Shown piece after piece: positions 58,097-64,000 of a DNA stretch of 64,000 nt. A model generated the notes under the pieces. That model was not told the origin of the DNA and did not search any database. It saw only the letters and a program-made list of their open reading frames with translations. Where the stretch lies: assembly GCA_017556795.1 (NCBI GenBank), contig JAFYLZ010000004.1, forward strand, positions 1-64,000, in the 5' to 3' direction. How positions within the stretch are numbered: position 1 is the first letter of the stretch; each line of letters opens with the position of its first letter. The stretch comes from Candidatus Saccharimonadota bacterium. Its GTDB lineage: Bacteria > Patescibacteriota > Saccharimonadia > Saccharimonadales > Saccharimonadaceae. The position numbers and the translations under genes were made by a program.

Positions 58097-58972
58097 TTAG
58101 TTTTCGGAAACAAATTTACGAACATCGTCGGCGTAATCTGTATTGTTTAAAACATATTCGAGGTGCGACAAGAAATAGTTCTTTGGATCGCCGGTGGTAA
58201 CCCATTTGCCGGTAGTTTCTTTGACGTAGACGCGGCCAGTTGGAATAAGTGCGGCGATGGCGTCGGCGGTCCAGAGTTCGCCGTCTTTGCCGGTGTTGTT
58301 TGGATCGAGATACTTAAAGATTTCTGGAGTTAATAGATAGCGACCATATGAAGCAAGGTCGGAAGCAGCTTCTTCTGGGGCTGGTTTCTCGACTAGGCTG
58401 CGGAGAACGCTGGTTTCTTTGTCGTAATCAATGATACCATATTTTTTAACCTCTTCGTGCGGGACGGTTTGACCAGCGATGATCGCGGCAGCGTCTGGAT
58501 GGGCTTCGAAGGCATCCATTAAGTCTTGGACGGCTGGCGTACCAAGCACTAAGTCGTCTGAATAAATAGCTAAGAAGGCTTCATCGTCGTCGATGAAACG
58601 TTTGGCTGAGGCGAATGGTGAACCGTTGCCGTATGGCAAATCTTTGTCCTGAGTAATAACAGTGATTTTTGGTAGACTCAAAAGTTCTTTGACTGGCTCA
58701 AAGCGCTCAGCTTTACCCTGAGAGACAAGTAATTTTTCGATATGTGGAACTTGATTATTGAAGTAATCTTCATAGACGGCTTTGCCATCCTCGGTTGCAA
58801 CAATAATGATTTCTTCAATGCCGGATTTGGCGCATTCTTCTACAACAAACTGCATGACCGGCTTGTTGCCGATTGGTAGCATGCCTTTTGGAATGGTTTT
58901 AGTAATTGGAAGATAGCGGCTAGCAAAGCCGGCGTCGGTAATGATTGCCTTACGTGGCGTCTTGTAATTCAT
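58097..58972 (-). CDS. GalU-like UTP-glucose-1-phosphate uridylyltransferase
   Basis: 291-aa nucleotidyltransferase making a nucleoside-diphosphate sugar, probably UDP-glucose. Pattern: KAIITDAGFASRYLPITKTIPKGMLPIGNKPVMQFVVEE split over the signature, VATEDGKAVYEDYF, LPYGNGSPFASAKRFI, AIYSDDLVLGTP, VEKPAPEEA. The usual AAGxGTRxLP loop reads DAGFASRYLP, so the Gly-Thr is Ala-Ser and the NTP preference may differ. A leadered -10 TATAAT near 58994-58999 and AGGAGAT precede it. It could feed glycosyltransferases such as the one at 49.8 kb. Confidence 0.82.
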   Translation of the reverse strand: MNYKTPRKAIITDAGFASRYLPITKTIPKGMLPIGNKPVMQFVVEECAKSGIEEIIIVATEDGKAVYEDYFNNQVPHIEKLLVSQGKAERFEPVKELLSLPKITVITQDKDLPYGNGSPFASAKRFIDDDEAFLAIYSDDLVLGTPAVQDLMDAFEAHPDAAAIIAGQTVPHEEVKKYGIIDYDKETSVLRSLVEKPAPEEAASDLASYGRYLLTPEIFKYLDPNNTGKDGELWTADAIAALIPTGRVYVKETTGKWVTTGDPKNYFLSHLEYVLNNTDYADDVRKFVSEN

Positions 58973-59005
58973 GAGAATCTCCTTGAGACTCCATTATAGC
59001 ATAGA

Positions 59006-59632
59006 CTATTTTCTTTTGGAACTTTTGCTCTTGGCGGAGACTTTTTTGGTCTTTTTGGCAGATTCTTTGCGAGCTGCAATATCTTCTTGATTCTGATCGT
59101 AGTTGTGGACACCGTAGATGAAGCTGCTAATACCAACGACGAGCATGTAGGCGCCGAAGAAGCGGATGAAGGTGGAGATTTCGAAATCACCAGAGTTTAA
59201 GATGATGAAGCCCATCACTGCGCCACAGACACCAACCGAGATACGGATGAAGCGATCGGTGTTGTCTTCGGTAGCGACGATGCTATGGATGATGTCGATA
59301 ACACCAGAAACGGTGGTGTAGATAGCAAGTACGATGGTGCTGTAAGCGATGTTGTCGTGAGTAAACAGGAGGAGACAGAGCGCAGCAACAACGTCAACGA
59401 GCGAATCGATGACGGAGTTGATCCAGCCACGTTTTTTGGTGGAGTTGTAGAGTGCGCTTGATGCATCAACCACGCCCATGGTTAGCAAGAATATGCTAAT
59501 AAGGGATGAAGTTTGAGCAAAGTTAGTGACTTGCCCGGAGAGGCAGAAGAAGCCAGTGATGAGGGCTAAAGCGCCGCGGATGCAAAACACTAACCAGTGT
59601 TTGTCGATATATTTGCGTTTAATGTGTGCCAT
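59006..59632 (-). CDS. HdeD/DUF308-family membrane protein
   Basis: 208 aa, six transmembrane segments in paired repeats (WLVFCIRGALALITGFFCLS, SLISIFLLTMGVVDASSALY, and similar later), and a basic cytoplasmic tail (AKKTKKVSAKSKSSKRK). The architecture is that of HdeD/DUF308. Stress-related in E. coli; role here unknown. Leadered: TATAAT near 59668-59673, AAAGGAAC before the ATG. Single gene. Confidence 0.8.
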   Translation of the reverse strand: MAHIKRKYIDKHWLVFCIRGALALITGFFCLSGQVTNFAQTSSLISIFLLTMGVVDASSALYNSTKKRGWINSVIDSLVDVVAALCLLLFTHDNIAYSTIVLAIYTTVSGVIDIIHSIVATEDNTDRFIRISVGVCGAVMGFIILNSGDFEISTFIRFFGAYMLVVGISSFIYGVHNYDQNQEDIAARKESAKKTKKVSAKSKSSKRK

Positions 59633-59680
59633 GAAAAAGTTCCTTTTTTTATAATACTTATGTTTATTATAACATAAAAA

Positions 59681-60694
59681 CTAGACGTGGCGAACTTTTT
59701 TGCGGATGGTTTCGACGGTTTTATTGAGGAGATATTTGAATTTGTTCAAGATTAAATCGTGAGCTGGAGTATATTTGAATTCTTCGCAGCCAAAGGAACG
59801 TTTGAATTCTGAGACACCGTAGAAGCGGTGCTTGGTCTCGTCTAGACCAACGATGCCCCAAAGGTTGTAGCGTTTGATGCCACGTTTTCTGGCTTCGCGC
59901 ATGGCTTCCATATGTAGGAGCGGTGCGGCGGAATATTTGGTGCCAAGTGGGGACGAAACGCCGTAATGATAGCTAGCTTCGTTGCCGTAGAAAATTATGA
60001 AGTTTTCGGCGAGGATTTCGCCATCTTTTTTGGCGGTGTACATGATAACTTCGTTATTTTTGGCGAAAGCTGCAAATTGTTTGGTGAGGAAGTCTTCAGA
60101 AAAGGCGACAAAGCCTTGGCGTTTGGCGTGCTCTACTTCGAGATTATAGAAGGTTTTGACGATAGCTGGGTCAGTAGATGTTTCGACAGTAATTCCCTCT
60201 TTCTCGGCTTTTCTGAGTTTGCGGCGGAAGCCTTGTGAGGCGGCGGCGAGAATTTCTTCTTCGGATTTTTCGAGATTCAAAATACCGGCGTATTCAACCG
60301 AAAGATACATTGGCGCTTTTTTGAGGCCAAGCTCGTTCATGAGTTTAAGGGATTTGTCGGAAAGCTCTAACTGTGGGCGAACGCGAACGAATACACAGTG
60401 GTGTTTTTTACCCTGTTCTTCGACGTCTTTGAAGACGGTTTTTACAACTGATTTGTTTTTCCAGTCGAGAATTGGGCCACCAGCGATGGCCATGTAGGTG
60501 CCGCGCTTAGCAGTTTCGACGACGCCGGCATAGGCGGCGACGATTTTGTCGTCTTTATCTTTTAATAGACGACGGACAACTTGTTTGCCGCGACTGATGT
60601 GAAATTCGTAAAAATCCCAGGACTGCAAAAAGTTGGTATCTTCGAAAGATGTAATAAACTTATCCCATTCGGTACGACTTTCTGCGTCAATCAT
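59681..60694 (-). CDS. FemX/FemAB-like aminoacyltransferase 1
   Basis: 337 aa with the two-GNAT FemABX fold: NFLQSWDFYEFHISRGKQV at the start, AIAGGPILDWKN, FVRVRPQLELSD, then the core FRRKLRKAEKEGITVE and a second GNAT half with YTAKKDGEILAENFIIFYGNEASYHYG and GIKRYNLWGIVG. These enzymes add amino acids from tRNA to lipid II side chains (peptidoglycan bridges). A close paralogue lies just upstream in the transcript. It overlaps that gene by ATGA. Last gene of the operon. Confidence 0.88.
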   Translation of the reverse strand: MIDAESRTEWDKFITSFEDTNFLQSWDFYEFHISRGKQVVRRLLKDKDDKIVAAYAGVVETAKRGTYMAIAGGPILDWKNKSVVKTVFKDVEEQGKKHHCVFVRVRPQLELSDKSLKLMNELGLKKAPMYLSVEYAGILNLEKSEEEILAAASQGFRRKLRKAEKEGITVETSTDPAIVKTFYNLEVEHAKRQGFVAFSEDFLTKQFAAFAKNNEVIMYTAKKDGEILAENFIIFYGNEASYHYGVSSPLGTKYSAAPLLHMEAMREARKRGIKRYNLWGIVGLDETKHRFYGVSEFKRSFGCEEFKYTPAHDLILNKFKYLLNKTVETIRKKVRHV

Positions 60695-61662
60695 AGGTGC
60701 CTCTTTTTCTTGCGCGCGCGCTCAACGATGAGGTTCGGCAAATATTTAACTTTATTAATTATCAAATCGTGAGCCGGGACGTATTCGACGATCTCGCCAC
60801 CGAAACCAGTCTTGAAAGTGGTGACACCGGCGTAGCGGTGGTTTGGCTGGTTTGGCGGAGCGATGCCCCAGAGATTGAAGCGTTCAAGACCTTGGCTCTT
60901 AAGATCTTTGATAGCTTGCCAAAGCAAGACGTGAGCGCCTGGCAGTTTGCGGTTGAGCTCGGTAGAGGCTGCCTCGTAATAATCAGCTTCGCGGCCGTTA
61001 ATAATGATGAGGCCGTAAGCAACTGGTTTGCCTTCGTGCTTAGCGATATAAATAGTGGCGTTTTCGCCAAAGGCTTCGTGTTCGGCCAGCAAGGTTGGAA
61101 AGTTTGGTGGAATAAAGTGCTGGCGCTTTGCGGTTTCGTCTTGGACGTGATGGAATTCGAGGAAGGTTTCGCCGGCAGTAGATTTTTCGACGACGATGCC
61201 AAGTTTTTCGCCACGACGGACGTCGTAACGGGTTTGGCGACGCATGTTAGCTAAGAGTTCTTCTTCGGTTTTGGTGAGATCGATAATGACAGTGTGTTCT
61301 GCTGCGAGGTGCATTGGTGATGGCTTGAGATTTAGCTTGCTGAGAATCTCAAGGTTTTCGGCGGTGCGGCGGAGTTGTGGGCGAAGGCGCACAAAAACAC
61401 AGTGGTTTTGTACGGCGATTTTGCGGATTTTGGTGAAAACATCACGCAAGATTTCTGGGTTCTTCCAATCGATCAGTGGGCCGCACGGGATTTCGAGATA
61501 ACGACCACGCTTGGCGTTTTGGACAATCATCAAGGCGTAGCCACGGCCTTCGAATTCTTCAACAATAGTCTTTTTGCCGATGATTTCGTTGACGCGGCGC
61601 CATTCTGGGGATTGCAAGAAATTTGCTTCCGGGAAATCTTCTAGAACTTTTGCCCAACTCAT
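60691..61662 (-). CDS. FemX/FemAB-like aminoacyltransferase 2
   Basis: 323-aa paralogue of the neighbouring protein: NFLQSPEWRRVNEIIGKKT, EIPCGPLIDWKN, FVRLRPQLRRT, TRYDVRRGEKLGIVVE, YIAKHEGKPVAYGLIIINGREADYYE, GLERFNLWGIAPP in the same order. Two copies suggest a bridge of two residues or two different acceptors, as FemX/FemA/FemB act in series in staphylococci. Overlaps both neighbours by 4 nt. Confidence 0.88.
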   Translation of the reverse strand: MSWAKVLEDFPEANFLQSPEWRRVNEIIGKKTIVEEFEGRGYALMIVQNAKRGRYLEIPCGPLIDWKNPEILRDVFTKIRKIAVQNHCVFVRLRPQLRRTAENLEILSKLNLKPSPMHLAAEHTVIIDLTKTEEELLANMRRQTRYDVRRGEKLGIVVEKSTAGETFLEFHHVQDETAKRQHFIPPNFPTLLAEHEAFGENATIYIAKHEGKPVAYGLIIINGREADYYEAASTELNRKLPGAHVLLWQAIKDLKSQGLERFNLWGIAPPNQPNHRYAGVTTFKTGFGGEIVEYVPAHDLIINKVKYLPNLIVERARKKKRHL

Positions 61663-62765
61663 TTTTTGTATCCTTCAATTATTTTTAGTGCTGGTTTGAG
61701 GTCGGCTTCGGCGTAGTGCGTAGGAATATTGATGATTTCCTGAGCGATTCTGGTGGCGTTCGGGCAGGCAGCTTCGTCGAAGTGAACTTTTTTGTAAAGA
61801 CGTTCTGGCGCAATTGGTTTTTCGAACCAGAAGCCATCAAAATAATAACCATTTCGCTTAAGTTTTGCAAGTAGCTCGTCGCGATTGTTTACTAAGACGA
61901 ATTTGCGGATTGGTTGAGGGTTTTTCGGTAATTGTTCGAGTTGTTTTAAAGCGAGCTTGTAGACGAAGCGTGGAGCGCGACGGCTGAAATCGAGCTTGTT
62001 GTTGGCGGAGCGCTCGATTTGGTGAGTTTTTAAAAGGAAGCCCATCCACAAAGTGCCGAGTTTGATTTTGGTTAGAAGACGATAAAAAGCGCAGAAAGAC
62101 GGATAGAAACGAGCGCGGAAAAGATCTGAGAATTTTGGCCCTTTGGTTGGGGTTTTGATAGCTGGGGTATGTAAATCCCTAATAATAACGGCGCCGCCGG
62201 TGGTAGCATCGATGGATTTTTCTTTGCCAAACGAGAGAGCGGTAGCGACACCAACCGTGCCGATCTCACGACCGTCTTTATAATGTGCGCCAGTGCAGTG
62301 AGCCATGTCTTCGAAAATTTGGAAGTTGAATTTTGCGGCAAGTTTTTCGAACTTGGCGATATCGACTGGGATGCCAAGAGTATTTTGAATAATAATACCT
62401 TTAATGTCTGGGTGCTTGGCCAAGAGTTTTTCGAGGGTCTTATCGTCGTAATGCAAGGTTTCTGGATTGATGTCGGCAAAAATCGGGGTCATTTTGGCGG
62501 CCGTGATGGCTTCGATGACGGCGTGGCAGGTGAAGCCGTTCATGACAACTTTGCTGCCTGGTTCGAGCACGGTTTTTAGCGCGATGGCGAGAGCGGTGCG
62601 GCCGTTTTTGGTGACGGCAACATGAGCTTCGTCGCTGCCGTAACGCTTAGCAAGATGAGCGCAAAGTGCTTTTTGTGATTTTTTGGTACCAACGGCGAAA
62701 AGGTGGCCGAGGCGTTCGCCGGCAGAAAAACGACTGGCTTGGGCGAGAAAATAATGCTTAGACAT
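61659..62765 (-). CDS. DegT/DnrJ/EryC1-family PLP aminotransferase-like protein
   Basis: 368 aa. Fold type I features: VAVTKNGRTALAIALKTVL, VVMNGFTCHAVIEAI, GIIIQNTLGIPVDIAKF, FEDMAHCTGAHYKDGREIG, and the PLP lysine in LSFGKEKSIDATTGGAVI. Family members aminate sugar nucleotides for envelope glycans. The His-Cys after EDMA replaces the usual AAQS-type sequence. In an operon with FemX-like and MurF-like genes, it probably supplies an amino sugar or modified precursor. Confidence 0.82.
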   Translation of the reverse strand: MSKHYFLAQASRFSAGERLGHLFAVGTKKSQKALCAHLAKRYGSDEAHVAVTKNGRTALAIALKTVLEPGSKVVMNGFTCHAVIEAITAAKMTPIFADINPETLHYDDKTLEKLLAKHPDIKGIIIQNTLGIPVDIAKFEKLAAKFNFQIFEDMAHCTGAHYKDGREIGTVGVATALSFGKEKSIDATTGGAVIIRDLHTPAIKTPTKGPKFSDLFRARFYPSFCAFYRLLTKIKLGTLWMGFLLKTHQIERSANNKLDFSRRAPRFVYKLALKQLEQLPKNPQPIRKFVLVNNRDELLAKLKRNGYYFDGFWFEKPIAPERLYKKVHFDEAACPNATRIAQEIINIPTHYAEADLKPALKIIEGYKK

Positions 62766-63432
62766 TTTTTAATTCCTCCGCGATAGCGTCGGCGAGTTCT
62801 TCTGGGTGCGAAATGTATGGTGCATGAGTCCAATCTGGGAAGAATTTGAGATTTGAGTTCGGTAATCTCTCGTTCATTTTGTTGGCTTGGCGTGGCGGAG
62901 TGACGGTGTCTTTCTGGCCCCAAAGAATAGAAGCCGGAGTTGTGACTTTACTAATATCGAGAGACTTGTCGGATTCGAGCATGTTCTCGAGTGTGCGCTT
63001 CATGTTTTCTGGAGCTTTGCCGTAGTCGGTAGAACCGGTGATGCGATGGAAAGCTTTGTCGATAAATTTAATCTTGCGTAGTGGTTTGCCGATTTTAGCA
63101 ATAATCTTAACGATGGTTTTCTTGGCGGATGCCTCATAAACACCAGCGGCGTCGAGCAAAATGAGGTGTTTTAGCTTGGCTGGATTTTTGGAACAGAGAT
63201 TAAGTAAAATGCGGCCACCATTGGAATGACCTAATGCGACGGCGCCGTCTGGAATATTTTCGTTAGCCCAATCGACATAGCCGTCAATGGTCCAAACTTT
63301 TTTGGATGGAGCGGTGAGGCCTGGGACGTTCAAAAAGTGAACTTTGATTCCCTGCTTTTTTAATAATTCGAGTGTTTTATCCCAGCGCGTTGCATCATAG
63401 GACCACCCGTGGATGATGTACAGCTCTTTCAT
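62758..63432 (-). CDS. Alpha/beta hydrolase
   Basis: 224 aa. Ser nucleophile in ALGHSNGGRIL, Asp in LWGQKDTVTPP, His in DWTHAPYISHPEEL; oxyanion HGW near residue 8. No signal peptide, so cytoplasmic. Substrate unknown. Overlaps the next gene by 8 nt and the MurF-like gene by 4 nt. Confidence 0.88.
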   Translation of the reverse strand: MKELYIIHGWSYDATRWDKTLELLKKQGIKVHFLNVPGLTAPSKKVWTIDGYVDWANENIPDGAVALGHSNGGRILLNLCSKNPAKLKHLILLDAAGVYEASAKKTIVKIIAKIGKPLRKIKFIDKAFHRITGSTDYGKAPENMKRTLENMLESDKSLDISKVTTPASILWGQKDTVTPPRQANKMNERLPNSNLKFFPDWTHAPYISHPEELADAIAEELKNV

Positions 63433-64000
63433 GAATCAAGACCTCGTTTTTTGCGGCGCTTAACGGCAGCTGGTTCGCGGCGACAGAGTTTGTCGGCGTC
63501 TTCTGGGTTCTTGAGCAATTTTTCGATAATCCATTCGAGGTACTGGCTACCCTTAAAGAACAGGGTTTCTTTGCCGGTGACGTGTTTTTCAATATAGTCT
63601 AGTGCGCGGCGTGGATCGGTAGTGGTTTGGGCGGAAAGACCGAGCTCTTTGAGCTTTGGTGCGGTGTATTTTTTGGTACGTTCGCCAACCAAGATGATTT
63701 TTTCTGGTTCGACGTCGGCAATCAAATTAGCAAGCTTTTCGTGCTCTTCTTTTTCGATGGAGCCCTGGTCGACAATGTCGCCAATTACGAGCCATTTATG
63801 ATCGGTATGCATGAGGCGTGCCATTTCGAGGAACGAAGTCATCGAAATAAGATGCGCGTTGTAACTACTGTCGATAATTTTAATACCTTTAATTCCCTCA
63901 AAATATGAGCTACGGCTAGGCGGAACTCTGACACCAGAGAAGTCTGGTTTGAATGGGAGTTTGAGATATTTCATCAAATCTTGCAAAACTAAGAGATGGA
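63429..64000 (-). CDS. MurF-like Mur ligase, C-terminal part (continues beyond window)
   Basis: About 190 aa visible; the frame stays open to the window edge (...HLLVLQDLMKYL), so the N-terminal and ATP-binding domains lie outside. The C-terminal Mur ligase signature is IKIIDSSYNAHLISM (MurF: iDDsYNAnPxSM), with LVIGDIVDQGSIEKEEHEKL and GSQYLEWIIEKLL. MurF adds D-Ala-D-Ala to UDP-MurNAc-tripeptide; a related Mur-like ligase is also possible. First visible gene of the downstream FemX operon. Confidence 0.72.
   Translation of the reverse strand, partial: HLLVLQDLMKYLKLPFKPDFSGVRVPPSRSSYFEGIKGIKIIDSSYNAHLISMTSFLEMARLMHTDHKWLVIGDIVDQGSIEKEEHEKLANLIADVEPEKIILVGERTKKYTAPKLKELGLSAQTTTDPRRALDYIEKHVTGKETLFFKGSQYLEWIIEKLLKNPEDADKLCRREPAAVKRRKKRGLDS

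Overview
The window looks like a chromosomal segment of a Patescibacteria/CPR bacterium, most likely Saccharibacteria (TM7). The reasons are: the 3' end of a 16S rRNA gene with an intact anti-Shine-Dalgarno CCTCC; compact versions of universal proteins (IF-2 of 590 aa, S1 of 356 aa, RecJ of about 530 aa); a peptidoglycan and division cluster without a linked 23S gene; and several membrane or surface proteins of the kind seen in these epibionts. TGA is an ordinary stop here (recJ, for example, ends in TGA), so this is not a code-25 lineage. The lineage call rests on memory of the families, not on a search.

Layout. 0-0.5 kb: 16S tail ending in its own terminator. 0.5-8.5 kb: two paralogous small membrane proteins, a SpoU methyltransferase, a KGG stress-type protein behind a leaderless upstream ORF, a zinc metallopeptidase-like protein, rpsA with a leader hairpin, then acyl-CoA synthetase, glmS and an FNT transporter. 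8.6-14 kb: a 1437-aa surface subtilase with leucine-rich repeats and a VPNTG sorting-type tail, and an HD protein. 14-22.8 kb: tRNA-Asn, infB, fmt/def/priA on the minus strand, recJ, rnhA, a CYTH protein. 22.8-24.4 kb: a KwaB-like (DUF4868) gene and a 570-bp gap with a candidate structured RNA. 24.4-31.7 kb: division/cell-wall cluster rsmH-(micro-ORF)-ftsL-ftsI-mraY-ftsW-murG-ftsQ-like. 31.7-32.6 kb: an 870-bp non-coding region with paired 8-bp direct repeats and a 28-bp dyad. 32.6-45.9 kb: mostly minus-strand genes (TraG/HerA-type ATPase, sigma region 4-HARE protein, topA, pth, der, gltX), a candidate 310-nt non-coding RNA divergent from dprA, and tRNA-Glu. 46-51.7 kb: PEGA protein, sortase, tRNA-Leu, bactofilin-like protein, glycosyltransferase, CDP-alcohol phosphatidyltransferase. 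51.6-64 kb: xth, smpB, dnaE, small membrane proteins, a GalU-like enzyme, and a tight operon of a MurF-like ligase, a hydrolase, a DegT-family aminotransferase and two FemX-like proteins.

Functional themes. The genes serve translation (infB, fmt, def, pth, smpB, gltX, rpsA, rsmH, der), DNA maintenance (dnaE, priA, recJ, topA, xth, rnhA, dprA) and the cell envelope (glmS, mraY, murG, ftsW, ftsI, MurF-like, FemX-like, sortase, glycosyltransferase). The sortase and the VPNTG-tailed subtilase are a plausible enzyme-substrate pair.

The most striking signal is a recurring promoter architecture. At fifteen first-in-transcript protein genes, plus one upstream mini-ORF, an extended -10 box (TGnTATAAT type) ends 5-7 nt before the ATG, which predicts leaderless mRNAs. 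Genes inside operons, and a few strongly expressed ones, instead carry ordinary Shine-Dalgarno sites. In 60-base samples counted by hand, the + strand has more G than C on nearly every line, whichever strand is coding.
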